Source of the DNA: Bacteroidota bacterium
GTDB lineage: Bacteria > Bacteroidota > Bacteroidia > B-17B0 > Aurantibacillaceae
Assembly (NCBI GenBank): GCA_016711805.1
Contig: JADJSH010000012.1
Span: 1-64,000, forward strand
Direction of reading: 5' to 3'
DNA: 64,000 bases
The notes under the pieces are model-generated. The model did no database searches and had not been told where the DNA came from. It was given only the letters and a program-made list of their open reading frames with translations. The number at the start of each line of letters is the position of its first letter. Position 1 is the stretch's first letter. The position numbers and the translations under genes were made by a program. Below, one piece after another: positions 17,388-26,236 of this stretch.

Positions 17388-17909
17388 TCAATCTTTATAA
17401 TAAATCTTATTTAAAAAGGGGTTTCTTTCCAAGTACTTAACAAGTATCGTGTCGCCTATTTTATATTTTTCTTCATCAGTAAATCCAGGTATAGAATAAT
17501 AGCTGTTGCTATTGACGTCAAATACTACAATAAAATTATATTGTAATTTACCAGAAGAACGTGAACCGGATCTTGTTAAATATGTATAATCTACTTTTCC
17601 GATAATGGTTTTACCATGGTCATGGATTTGGTATGACACTATACTTTTTTCAATAAACGTGCTAAGTAATAGACCAATAAAACCAAATGCAATAAATAAA
17701 ATTCCGATGGCAAGTGCTTTATCTTTGTTTGCCGTTTTTGCGATATAAAATAACCCCACACTTGCAGGAATAGCAACAGTAACTAATAAAAATTCTAAAA
17801 TTCTATAATCGTGTTGGTGACCGTAAATATATTTTTCGGGAATGACAATAAATCTTAGTATGCAAACTAACACAAGATAAATGAGCGCACTGAAAATTAT
17901 TTTTTTCAT
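17388..17909 (-). CDS. Membrane protein with DUF3592-like C-terminal domain
   Basis: This 173-residue protein has about four hydrophobic segments in its first 105 residues (including VCILRFIVIPEKY and GILFIAFGFIGLLLSTFI). A short beta-rich domain follows (GKVDYTYLTRSGSR, YNFIVVFDVNSNSYYSI, YKIGDTILVKYLERNP), which is the pattern of DUF3592 proteins: a polar domain ending in 'GD.V.V.Y.p.nP'. No function is known. It is 14 bases from the EnvC-like gene upstream in the same direction, and may be the last gene of that transcript. Confidence 0.6.
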   Translation of the reverse strand: MKKIIFSALIYLVLVCILRFIVIPEKYIYGHQHDYRILEFLLVTVAIPASVGLFYIAKTANKDKALAIGILFIAFGFIGLLLSTFIEKSIVSYQIHDHGKTIIGKVDYTYLTRSGSRSSGKLQYNFIVVFDVNSNSYYSIPGFTDEEKYKIGDTILVKYLERNPFLNKIYYKD

Positions 17910-17923
17910 TATTCTAGAAAAAA

Positions 17924-19267
17924 CTACCTTGCGTTAAATAACCATCCGCTAGGGTCCATGGTTTTTTGTCCCTTCCAAATTTGAAGGTTCATGCTCGTTT
18001 TGCCGTCTTCATCCATTATACTCCCAATTGCCTGTTTAATGGCTACTTTGTCGCCTTGTTTAACAAATACATCGCCAATATTACTGTAAACACTTAAGTA
18101 CTCACCGTGACGAATGATAATTAATTTTCCGCCAGTTGGAGAGATAGCAATACTAGTGACTTCACCTTCAAAAACAGCACGCGCTTGTGAGCCTTTATTC
18201 GCACAAATCTCTACACCATTGTTATTCATCATAAATCCTTTGATTGCAGGGTGTTCATATTCGCCATAAGGTTGACAAATAACACCTTTTGTTACAGGCC
18301 AAGGTAATTTACCTCTACTGCTCGAAAAGTCTGCGCCAAGCGCTTCCGCTTCTTCTGTTAACTCAGGAGCTGTTGCTTTTACTTCTGGTGTTTTAGTTTC
18401 TGTTTTAGTTTTTGTCTTGGTTTTTGTTTTATTTTTTTCTGCAATTTTTTCTGCTTTGGCGGCTTTAGCTGCAGCAATTTTAGCAGATTCTTCTAGCTTA
18501 CGTTTTATCTCTGCTTCAATTAAACGTTTAATGGCAATTTGTAAATTTTCGGCATCGCGTTTTTTCTTTTCTAATTCTTCTTTTAATTCTTTTTCTTGTT
18601 GTTGTAATTCACTTAACACAATTTCTTGTTGCTGCTTCTCACCATCTAATTGTGTTTTTTCTTCTTTCTCATTTCCTAGTAATACATTTTTTTCGTGTCG
18701 TTGCCCTTCTAGTTCTTTTAATTTTGTGCCCAACACTAATTGCGTAGCAACAATTTCATCAGCTTGTTTTTTACGAAATGTAGCGTATTGCTGAAAGTAT
18801 TTAATACGCATGTATGCTTGATTAAAATCGCCCGACGAAAACAAAAACATAATTTTTGTATATGAATCTTGATTACGTTGTGCAAAATAAATCATCTTAG
18901 CATATTCGCTTTTTAATTTATCTAAGCTAGCTTTTAAGGCATTTATCTCTGTTACATTTTTTTTGATTCGAGAATTAATTTGCGCTAACTCACTATTAAT
19001 AGTGCTAATTAATTCTTCGCGCACTTTAATTTTGGTATTAATAACCACTATGGTATTAATTTGCGATTTTTTGCTGGCTTTAGTTTGACTTAATTGAGAG
19101 TTAAGTTGTTTGATGTCATCATTCAACTTATTTTTTTTGTTCAGTAAATCTTTTTGTGATGGTTGCCCTTTAGTTTGAGAAAAGGTGTGAAATGAAATGC
19201 TACTAAAAAAGAATATTAAGCATAAAATAATGCTAGCGTTGTTCTTTTTTAATAGGTATAGGTTCAT
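17924..19267 (-). CDS. EnvC-like murein hydrolase activator (degenerate M23 domain)
   Basis: A 447-residue periplasmic protein: signal peptide (about residues 1-30), a long coiled coil (about 35-265), an Ala/Lys/Thr linker with KTKTKTKT repeats, and a C-terminal LytM/M23 fold (PWPVTKGVICQPYGEYEHP onward). The zinc ligands of active M23 peptidases are missing: the HxxxD site reads NNNGVEI and the HxH site reads LSVYSNI. As in EnvC, it probably activates a cell-division amidase and does not cut peptidoglycan itself. The start overlaps the DUF4292 gene by 35 bases, as in many Bacteroidota where these genes are neighbours. Confidence 0.82.
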   Translation of the reverse strand: MNLYLLKKNNASIILCLIFFFSSISFHTFSQTKGQPSQKDLLNKKNKLNDDIKQLNSQLSQTKASKKSQINTIVVINTKIKVREELISTINSELAQINSRIKKNVTEINALKASLDKLKSEYAKMIYFAQRNQDSYTKIMFLFSSGDFNQAYMRIKYFQQYATFRKKQADEIVATQLVLGTKLKELEGQRHEKNVLLGNEKEEKTQLDGEKQQQEIVLSELQQQEKELKEELEKKKRDAENLQIAIKRLIEAEIKRKLEESAKIAAAKAAKAEKIAEKNKTKTKTKTKTETKTPEVKATAPELTEEAEALGADFSSSRGKLPWPVTKGVICQPYGEYEHPAIKGFMMNNNGVEICANKGSQARAVFEGEVTSIAISPTGGKLIIIRHGEYLSVYSNIGDVFVKQGDKVAIKQAIGSIMDEDGKTSMNLQIWKGQKTMDPSGWLFNAR

Positions 19268-20120
19268 AGCTTTTTGGTATGTTCAGCGTTAGTTTTTGTG
19301 GCTGATTTATCTCTATGCGAACATAGTTAATTTTAAGGTCTATTTTCTTCTCTGCCTTTATCTCAATATTAACATTGTGTGGTGCAAAAACAGAGTCGGA
19401 CGCTAGAAATTTCTCGTATTTCGCATGAAAACTTCTGTTTGTTGACACATCTTCAAAATCATTATTAATGATTTTAAAGTTATCAGGATTTAATCTCATG
19501 ATTTGTAAAGAGCGTTTTAATGAATCTTGACCACTGTTTATACGGCGTAATTTGCGTTTTCGCACGGTACTTAACAAATATTGACAGTTTTCACGGTCAA
19601 TGACTGGTTTCATTTTAGTGTCATCGTCATCAAAATCAGCACTATTTCCAATTAAAGCAGCTTGTATAAGGTCAAAATCTAAATCGGCATTTAATAATTG
19701 ATTGATGTAGTTGAAATCGCCTTTAAAATATTGTTTTTTAACATATACCACCATTTTAACCGAATCGCGAGTAATCAACAGCTTTGCAATATCAATTAAT
19801 CCTACTGCTTGTATGGATATCCAAATAGCACTATCTTTTCTAGCCTTTATTCTTACATCTAAATTATGATCTTCGCCATCTATGAGTGTTTCTACATCTG
19901 CTTTAGCGTATAGCCAGTCATATTTAAGCTCACTTTCTTTGATATGTTTTGATAATGATTTGGCACTTTTAAATTGTAATCTACATCTACCTGTGGTATC
20001 TTCTGTTTGAGTTTGAATAGCTGTCTGCTGAACATGTTTTTTTGATTTACATGATAACATAACGAGCAATGTACCAATAAGACACAGATAAAAAATAGAA
20101 ATATGGTTCTTTTTAATCAT
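19233..20120 (-). CDS. DUF4292 family lipoprotein
   Basis: A 295-residue protein with a lipoprotein signal (lipobox MLSC, lipidated Cys about residue 24). The body matches DUF4292, a Bacteroidota family with a LolA/LolB-like fold: KSAKSLSKHIKESELKYDWLYAKADVE, then RKDSAIWISIQAVGLIDIAKLLITRDSVKM. Family function is unproved, but a role in handling lipids or lipoproteins between membranes has been inferred from the fold. It sits between the TPR lipoprotein (8-base overlap) and the EnvC-like gene (35-base overlap), a conserved order suggesting a joint envelope function. Confidence 0.85.
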   Translation of the reverse strand: MIKKNHISIFYLCLIGTLLVMLSCKSKKHVQQTAIQTQTEDTTGRCRLQFKSAKSLSKHIKESELKYDWLYAKADVETLIDGEDHNLDVRIKARKDSAIWISIQAVGLIDIAKLLITRDSVKMVVYVKKQYFKGDFNYINQLLNADLDFDLIQAALIGNSADFDDDDTKMKPVIDRENCQYLLSTVRKRKLRRINSGQDSLKRSLQIMRLNPDNFKIINNDFEDVSTNRSFHAKYEKFLASDSVFAPHNVNIEIKAEKKIDLKINYVRIEINQPQKLTLNIPKSYEPIPIKKEQR

Positions 20121-21912
20121 TTAACTTTTTTTCCGCAATTTTTTTATCCAAAAATTCTGAACCTGCACCTGCTTCCTTAGCATCTATCCAATATTTTAAG
20201 GCTTCTTCTTTTCTATCTAATTTGTATAATACATCACCATAATGCTCGGCAATAGCACTTTTACTGCCAATTTTCACAGCACGTGCTAACCAAACTTCTG
20301 CTTCCTTATATTTACCTTGCTGATATAAAATCCAACCATAGGTATCTAAATAAGAACGATTATTTGGAGATAACTCATTGCTTCTTCTTGAAAATTTTTC
20401 AGCTTTCTCTAACTTTTCTTTTCTTAGTGACAAATAGTAAGCGTAGTTGTTTAAAATAGAAGCATTATCCGGATCTATTTTCAAAGCATCATCAAATGCT
20501 TTGTCTGATTTTTCGTATTGTTTATTGGAGTTATAGGCTTCTCCTAAGCTAGAGTAAAAGTCGATTAATAATAGATTATTATTGTATACAAATTCTAATC
20601 CATCCGTAAATGATTCGATGGCTTTAGTATAGTTTTTTAAAGTTGTGTTTGAAATGCCGTTAAAAAAATAAGGTAATGGTTGATTAGGAAATAACTCCAT
20701 CGCCTCATAACTATGAGCTTCCAACGATTTATATTCCCCTAATTCAGCTTCTGTTCCCATTAATTGTGTCCAGATGTTATAGCTACTCTTGTCTAATTTA
20801 ATAGCTAGTTCGTATTCATCACGTGCTTCTTTTACTTTTTTATCTTTCAATAAAAAATCAGCTTTGATGCTATGAACTTCAGCAGAATTTGAGTTTACTC
20901 TTAATGCAATGTCACATAATTCGTCTGCTTGTTTTTTATATTCTTCATTCACTTCAGATAGTTCGTAATAGGACGCTAAAATTTTTAATTTTGTTTCAAC
21001 TTCTAAGTCAGAACTTTCAAATGCAATTTTAAGTTCTTTAAACATATTAGCATTGTCGTTCAATGATTTATAATAGTCTGCTAATGCTAGATGTATAATA
21101 GGATTTTTTGAATCTAATTTTAAAGCCGCTTGATAATTAGCCATGGCTTTTTCATTTTGATTAGTTTCCTGATAAAATTCTGACAGATACGTGTAATATC
21201 TTATTTCACTTGGGTTTGCTGCAATCAATTTTTTGAATTCAGCTTCTACTTCATCCGTTTTTTTTAATTGCTTGAGTAATTTTATTTTATTGAGCGTAAA
21301 GGCTTCGTTTTGTCCGAATTTTTTTTCTAAGTCGTCAAATGTTTTAAAAGATTTTTCGTAGTTACCGCTATACATATATTCGGCAGCTAGGCCTTCGTAA
21401 AACTCTGAGCGGTTAGGATAATTTTTAATTAATCGGGCATAAACTTCTGCGGCTTGCGAAAACTGGCGTTTGTTATGTAAACACTCGATATACAAAAGTT
21501 GATACCATTCGTTTTTAGGATCGGCGTTAGCGCACTCTTTGCCGTACTTCAGAGCATTATCATATAATCCATTAAATCGGTAGATGTTTCCTAACTCGTA
21601 TTTTACCGCTGCCGAAGAAGGGTCGATTTTCAAACATTCTTTAAATGCGTTTTCGGCTAATTCAATATTGCCTTTCATTCGCTCTTTACATCCGTCAATA
21701 AAATAAAAAGCAAATTTTGTTTGATTTTCTTCAGATATGCCTTTTGTTGAAGTGTTGCTTACTTCTTTTGACGAAGTAATTGTTTCTTTTTTTGATTTAC
21801 AAGAAAACATAAAGATTACCAATAATGGTAAAATTAGAGTACTAAAAATTATATTGATTTTAAATTTCAATACTATTAATTTTGATTTACAAAGAAAGTG
21901 TTGTGTAATCAC
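20113..21912 (-). CDS. TPR-repeat lipoprotein
   Basis: A 599-residue protein with lipobox FMFSC (Cys about residue 38) followed by many tetratricopeptide repeats over residues 65-590 (for example NAFKECLKIDPSSAAVKYELG and NEKAMANYQAALKLDSKNPI). It is probably anchored in the outer membrane, facing the periplasm, as a scaffold. The GTG start at 21912 lies inside the last codons of the corrected nucleotidyltransferase frame, so translation may be coupled; a TTG at residue 15 is the alternative start. It heads the TPR-DUF4292-EnvC run. Confidence 0.85.
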   Translation of the reverse strand: MITQHFLCKSKLIVLKFKINIIFSTLILPLLVIFMFSCKSKKETITSSKEVSNTSTKGISEENQTKFAFYFIDGCKERMKGNIELAENAFKECLKIDPSSAAVKYELGNIYRFNGLYDNALKYGKECANADPKNEWYQLLYIECLHNKRQFSQAAEVYARLIKNYPNRSEFYEGLAAEYMYSGNYEKSFKTFDDLEKKFGQNEAFTLNKIKLLKQLKKTDEVEAEFKKLIAANPSEIRYYTYLSEFYQETNQNEKAMANYQAALKLDSKNPIIHLALADYYKSLNDNANMFKELKIAFESSDLEVETKLKILASYYELSEVNEEYKKQADELCDIALRVNSNSAEVHSIKADFLLKDKKVKEARDEYELAIKLDKSSYNIWTQLMGTEAELGEYKSLEAHSYEAMELFPNQPLPYFFNGISNTTLKNYTKAIESFTDGLEFVYNNNLLLIDFYSSLGEAYNSNKQYEKSDKAFDDALKIDPDNASILNNYAYYLSLRKEKLEKAEKFSRRSNELSPNNRSYLDTYGWILYQQGKYKEAEVWLARAVKIGSKSAIAEHYGDVLYKLDRKEEALKYWIDAKEAGAGSEFLDKKIAEKKLND

Positions 21913-21987
21913 TCATACTGATGTCTAAGGCTTTTCCTTTTACTTCAGCACCTTCGCCAATCATGCTATTTGCTATAATTGTATGAC

Positions 21988-22896
21988 TTAATTTCGTGTT
22001 AGCCTGAATGATACTATTTTTAAAACAGCATCATTTACTTTACTTCCAGCTCCAATAGATACATGCGGACCAACAATAGAATTTGTAATCACTACATTGT
22101 CCCCAATAAAGCAGGGCTCGATGATGGTACTATTTTCGGTAACGATATTTTTCCCCTTTAAGTTTGATTTTCCTTTTTCAAATTCTAATACGCGTTGGTT
22201 AGTGTAAACCGTTGCGTCTTTGTTTCCGCAATCTAACCACTCAGTTACTTTTCCAGGTGTAAATGCAATTCCCTTTTGCTTCATGTTTTCTAAAGCATTG
22301 GTTAATTGAAATTCACCTTTTTCAGTAATGTTATTATCTAACAAATACTGTAATTCTTTTTTTAAATTATCACCATCTTTAAAATAGTAAATACCAATAA
22401 TTGCTAAATTGCTAATGAATGTTTCTGGTTTCTCAACAAAATCTGTAATAACACCAGCCTCATTTAATTTTACAACACCAAATTGGCGAGGATCTTCAAT
22501 GCCTTGTACCCAAATTACACCTTCTTGGTTGGTGTCCATAACAAAATCAGCTTTAAACAAGGTATCAGCAAAAGCTACTACGGTTTTACCAGTAATACTA
22601 TCTTTGGCACACATAATTGCATGAGCAGTTCCTAACGCTTTTTCTTGGTAACAAATAGTTCCTTTAGCCCCTTGCGATTCAGCAATTTTAATTAAGTTTT
22701 CTTCTACTTCTTTTCCGAAGTCAGAACCTATAATAAAGGCAATCTCATCTACTTTTTCACCACAAACCTTTGTAATATCTTCTACAAGTCTTTGTACTAT
22801 TGGTTTACCAGCAATATTAATTAAAGGTTTGGGAACAGTTAAAGTATGCGGACGCATTCTTTTTCCTTTGCCCGCCATTGGTATAATAATCTTCAT
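21988..22896 (-). CDS. Sugar-phosphate nucleotidyltransferase, C-terminus lost by frameshift
   Basis: An NTP-transferase of the GT-A fold type (MKIIIPMAGKGKRMRPHTLTVPKPL, YQEKALGTAHAIMCA, VVAFADTLF, GIYYFKDG, WLDCGNKDAT) with a start of left-handed helix repeats (EPCFIGDNVVITNSIVGP). Family enzymes make NDP-sugars such as dTDP-glucose or GDP-mannose; the nucleotide is not clear here. The printed frame ends with an unrelated tail, KIVSFRLTRN. One extra A at the run near 22017-22021 restores NSIIQANTKLSHTIIANSMIGE and a natural stop at 21887-21889, giving the usual length of about 337 residues. Confidence 0.85.
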   Translation of the reverse strand: MKIIIPMAGKGKRMRPHTLTVPKPLINIAGKPIVQRLVEDITKVCGEKVDEIAFIIGSDFGKEVEENLIKIAESQGAKGTICYQEKALGTAHAIMCAKDSITGKTVVAFADTLFKADFVMDTNQEGVIWVQGIEDPRQFGVVKLNEAGVITDFVEKPETFISNLAIIGIYYFKDGDNLKKELQYLLDNNITEKGEFQLTNALENMKQKGIAFTPGKVTEWLDCGNKDATVYTNQRVLEFEKGKSNLKGKNIVTENSTIIEPCFIGDNVVITNSIVGPHVSIGAGSKVNDAVLKIVSFRLTRN

Positions 22897-23028
22897 AATT
22901 TCGTTATAATCAGGTAATAAATAGAAACAAATATAATATTAAAAAGTTGAGAAATTGGCAAATTGGAGGCGATAAAACCTGTTAATTTACTAGAAAAGAA
23001 TTAACTATTGATAGTTGATTAGTTATAG

Positions 23029-23164
23029 AACGCTGATAACGCTGGTGGTTATGATTTTAATGATTTAACTTTTAAAGATAAGCGGTTAAAATGCAATAAC
23101 AACTAGAGAAAGAAATTAATTTATCATTGTCTCTAATCTTAAAAAATCCGTGTTATCTACGTTT
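23029..23164. repeat. Degenerate intergenic inverted repeat (GGAACACGGAT type)
   Basis: AACGCTGATAACGCTGG (23029-23045) is imperfectly inverted relative to AATCCGTGTTATCTACGTTT near 23146-23165. It lies in the 286-base gap 22897-23182 and resembles the clearer element at 8466-8630. Nothing else was recognised in that gap. Confidence 0.45.
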
Positions 23165-23182
23165 TATTTTTTTAGAAAATAG

Positions 23183-23971
23183 TTATAAATTCCCCGTTCT
23201 GCCTCCGTCAACTGGTAAATTAATACCATTGATGTAAGATGCAGCTGGTGATGCTAAAAACGCAACGGCATTGGCAATTTCAGAAGCTTCGCCAAAACGA
23301 CCCATAGGAATTTCAGCAATCATTTCGTTAGTGACAGCATCTAAAGCGTGACCAGTTTTGGTGGATTTATTTTCAATAATAGTTTTTAATCGCACCGTTG
23401 ATGTTGCGCCTGGCAGGACATTATTGACAGTGATATTAAACTTACCTAATTCGTTAGCCAACGTTTTTGCCCAATTAGCTACAGCTGCTCTAATCGTATT
23501 AGATACGCCTAAATTTGCTAAAGGTGCTTTTACTGAGGTAGAAATAATGTTGATGATTCGCCCGTATTTAGCATTTTTCATACCTTCTAAGCACGCTTGA
23601 ACTAAAATATGGTTGCAAATTAAATGGTTATTGAAGGCAGACAAAAATTCTTCTGTCTTGGCTAAATGCGCAGGACCAGCAGCTGGACCACCCGTATTAT
23701 TTACTAAAATATGAACGGTTGGTTGGCGTTGTAAATACGCTTCAACAATTTGTTTTAGTTCATCTGGTTTACTAAAGTCAACACATAAGTACGAATGTAG
23801 TTGACCATCAGCCGTGCTTAGTTCAGTTTTAGTAGCTTTTAAAGCTTCTTCGTTACGAGCAATTAACGTAACGCTTGCCCCTAAGTTTGCTAGTTCTAAA
23901 GCAATGGCTTTTCCAATTCCTTGTGTGCTTCCGCAAACGATGGCTTGTTTATGTTTTAAGTCTAAATTCAT
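23183..23971 (-). CDS. Short-chain dehydrogenase/reductase family protein with atypical active site
   Basis: A 262-residue Rossmann-fold protein. The cofactor motif is visible (GSTQGIGKAIA, with NNTGG and the C-terminal INLPVDGGRTGNL). It looks like a FabG relative, but the catalytic YxxxK is absent: after the conserved serine region (IISTSVKAP) the sequence reads LGVSNTIRAAV, placing Ser and Arg where Tyr and Lys should be. A subfamily with this pattern exists in Bacteroidota, so this is probably not a mutation. The substrate is unknown and normal reductase chemistry should not be assumed. Confidence 0.85.
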   Translation of the reverse strand: MNLDLKHKQAIVCGSTQGIGKAIALELANLGASVTLIARNEEALKATKTELSTADGQLHSYLCVDFSKPDELKQIVEAYLQRQPTVHILVNNTGGPAAGPAHLAKTEEFLSAFNNHLICNHILVQACLEGMKNAKYGRIINIISTSVKAPLANLGVSNTIRAAVANWAKTLANELGKFNITVNNVLPGATSTVRLKTIIENKSTKTGHALDAVTNEMIAEIPMGRFGEASEIANAVAFLASPAASYINGINLPVDGGRTGNL

Positions 23972-23983
23972 ATTTTTTGTTTT

Positions 23984-24096
23984 TTAACCGCAAAGTTCGC
24001 AAAGCATAATGCAAAGCTCGCGGAGATTTTTTTATTGTATTTTAATTAATGACCTCATTTTCTTTGCGCAAAAAACTTTGTGTTCTCTGCGGTTAA
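23984..24096. repeat. Inverted-repeat element (AACCGCAAAG type), copy 1
   Basis: TTAACCGCAAAGTTCGCAAA begins the left end at 23984 and CTTTGTGTTCTCTGCGGTTAA (24076-24096) closes it. The tadA stop codon (24093-24095) is formed by the repeat's own TTAA, so the element abuts or has replaced the end of that gene. Confidence 0.65.
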
Positions 24097-24539
24097 GTTT
24101 TTCGTTTTGATAGAAAAAAATCTTTTAAAATTGTTGAACATTCATTTTCTAATATCCCTTTCACTATAACTGTTTTAGGATGCAATACGGATTGATTAAT
24201 TTTACTATATCCTTTTTTTTCGTCGCTTGCACCAAATACTATTTTTGTAATATGACTCCAGTGAAGCGCACCAGCACACATTAAACAAGGCTCTAAAGTT
24301 ACATACAAAGTACAATCATTCAAATACTTTCCGCCAATAGCATTGGCGGCTGATGTAATGGCTTGCATTTCCGCATGAGCGGTCACATCATTTAATCGTT
24401 CGGTATAATTATGTGCTCTAGCAATTATTTTATTATCGGCTACAATCACAGCGCCAACTGGAACTTCATCAGCATCAAAAGCTTTGCGAGCTTCTTTCAG
24501 CGCTTCGTTCATAAAATAGTCGTCAGAGTATAATTCCAT
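24093..24539 (-). CDS. tadA: tRNA adenosine(34) deaminase
   Basis: A CDA-fold deaminase that converts the wobble adenosine of tRNA-Arg(ACG) to inosine. From ATG 24539 it has 148 residues, with HAE (55-57) and PCLMC (84-88) as the zinc and proton-shuttle motifs. The frame can be opened six codons further to a TTG, but those bases are part of the flanking repeat, so the ATG (MELYSDDYF) is preferred. The gene lies between two copies of the AACCGCAAAG inverted-repeat element, and its stop codon comes from one of them. Confidence 0.9.
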   Translation of the reverse strand: MELYSDDYFMNEALKEARKAFDADEVPVGAVIVADNKIIARAHNYTERLNDVTAHAEMQAITSAANAIGGKYLNDCTLYVTLEPCLMCAGALHWSHITKIVFGASDEKKGYSKINQSVLHPKTVIVKGILENECSTILKDFFLSKRKT

Positions 24540-24547
24540 AGTTTTGT

Positions 24548-24652
24548 TTAACCGCAAAGAGACAAAGTAGGGCAGAGTTCGCGGAGATTTTTGAGATTAG
24601 TTTATAGCCTTCTTTGTATTCTCTGCTTTCTCTTCGCGTTCTTTGCGGTTAA
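24548..24652. repeat. Inverted-repeat element (AACCGCAAAG type), copy 2
   Basis: TTAACCGCAAAGAGACAAAG (24548-24567) is inverted relative to CGCGTTCTTTGCGGTTAA (24635-24652). It fills the space between gltX and tadA, eight bases from the tadA ATG. Confidence 0.7.
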
Positions 24653-24656
24653 GTTT

Positions 24657-26174
24657 TTATAATTTACCTAATGCTGCATTCAATCTACTTATTGTTTCTT
24701 CTTTTCCTAATAACGCTAACATATCAAATAATTGGGCGCCACCAGCTACACCAGTAGTTAATACACGTACTAATTGCATGTCAATTTTACCTAATTCTGG
24801 TTCAACGGCAGCAAATAAATCATGTAAACTAGTTGTTGTCCAATTATCTAAAGCAGTTAATTTTTCTGTTAGTTTCGTATAAGTTGCCTTTGAATTCTCA
24901 TTCCATTTTTTTGCCATTACTTTTTCATCGTAGCTTGTTGGTGCTGCAAAGAAGTACGAACCCAAGTCATAAAACTCAGTTACAAAATGTGCTTTCTCTT
25001 TTATTAGTCTGCAAAACTCAGTTACAAATGCTTTATCTTTTTTAATGCCTTTGGCTTCTAATAATGGCATTACAGATTCCGCTAATTGCTCATCTGTTTG
25101 CATTCTTAAATATTGTTGATTAAACCATTTTGTTTTTTCAGGGTCAAATTTCGCTCCCGATTTATTAACGCGTTCAAAAGAGAAATTAGCAATTAATTCT
25201 TCCTTACTCATGATCTCACGATTATCGCCAGGATTCCAACCAAGTAATGCCAACATATTAATAAAAGCATCTGCCGTAAATCCCGATTCTCTGTAGCCTA
25301 CGTAGCTTTCACCCGTACGTTCATCATGCCAGTTGATAGGAAACATTGGTAAACCCGATTTATCTCGTTTTGATAATTTTCCATTACCGTCTGGTTTTAA
25401 AATCAATGGTAAATGTGCCAATTGCGGCATATCAGATTCTAAACCTAAATAACGATAAATTAAAATATGAGATGGAGCACTTGGTAACCATTCTTCGCCA
25501 CGCACGGCATGCGTAATTTTCATTTCTATATCATCTACAATGTGCGCTAAATGATACGTTGGCATTCCGTCTGATTTTAATAATACCTTATCATCTACCT
25601 GACTAGAGTTTACAGTTACCCAGCCACGAATGATATCGTGAAAACGAATTTCTTCGTTACGAGGTACTTTTAAACGAACCACATAAGGTGCGCCGCTATC
25701 CATTAATTTTTTTACTTCGTCTTCTGGTAAGGTTAATGAGTTACGCATGTTTTGACGAGTGATAGCGTTGTATTGAGGAGCTACTACTTTAGCAGCTTCT
25801 AAGCGTTTACGCATTTCATCTAATTCTTCAGAGGTGTCAAATGCAACGTATGCATGACCAGAAGCAATTAATTGATCTGAGTATTTTTTGTAAATACCTA
25901 GTTCTTTGCGCTCGCTTTGACGATAAGGAGCATAAGGCCCATCCCCAAAACCGACACCTTCATTTGGCTCAATACCGCACCATTTTAGTGCATTAATGAT
26001 ATATTCTTCAGCGCCATTTACATAACGTGTTTGGTCGGTATCTTCAATACGTAACACAAAATCACCACCATGTTTTTTGGCAAATAAATAGCTAAATAAG
26101 GCAGTGCGAACACCACCCATATGTAAACCGCCAGTTGGACTTGGCGCAAAACGTAATCTTACTCTTTTTTCCAT
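24657..26174 (-). CDS. gltX: Glutamate--tRNA ligase
   Basis: A class I aminoacyl-tRNA synthetase of normal length (505 residues from the ATG at 26174). The HIGH-type motif is FAPSPTGGLHMGG, and KLSKRDKSGLP is the KMSKS counterpart; RYVNGAEEYI and RGEEWLPSAPSHILIY are further family segments. A TTG at 26183 would add three residues, but the ATG directly follows a TATCTTTG promoter box and is the better start. It is divergent from the TPR/SpoIIE gene. A repeat element lies between it and tadA. Confidence 0.96.
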   Translation of the reverse strand: MEKRVRLRFAPSPTGGLHMGGVRTALFSYLFAKKHGGDFVLRIEDTDQTRYVNGAEEYIINALKWCGIEPNEGVGFGDGPYAPYRQSERKELGIYKKYSDQLIASGHAYVAFDTSEELDEMRKRLEAAKVVAPQYNAITRQNMRNSLTLPEDEVKKLMDSGAPYVVRLKVPRNEEIRFHDIIRGWVTVNSSQVDDKVLLKSDGMPTYHLAHIVDDIEMKITHAVRGEEWLPSAPSHILIYRYLGLESDMPQLAHLPLILKPDGNGKLSKRDKSGLPMFPINWHDERTGESYVGYRESGFTADAFINMLALLGWNPGDNREIMSKEELIANFSFERVNKSGAKFDPEKTKWFNQQYLRMQTDEQLAESVMPLLEAKGIKKDKAFVTEFCRLIKEKAHFVTEFYDLGSYFFAAPTSYDEKVMAKKWNENSKATYTKLTEKLTALDNWTTTSLHDLFAAVEPELGKIDMQLVRVLTTGVAGGAQLFDMLALLGKEETISRLNAALGKL

Positions 26175-26180
26175 AGGGTG

Positions 26181-26188
26181 CAAAGATA
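26181..26188 (-). promoter_or_regulatory. Candidate -7 box (TATCTTTG) for gltX
   Basis: Matches TAnnTTTG and ends six bases before the gltX ATG. The same octamer stands at the same distance before dxs, which suggests near-leaderless transcripts. No convincing -33 box. Confidence 0.4.
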
Positions 26189-26236
26189 ATTATTAATTTA
26201 AACTGTTTTTAATAAAAAATAGCTAGCTTTAAGTCA

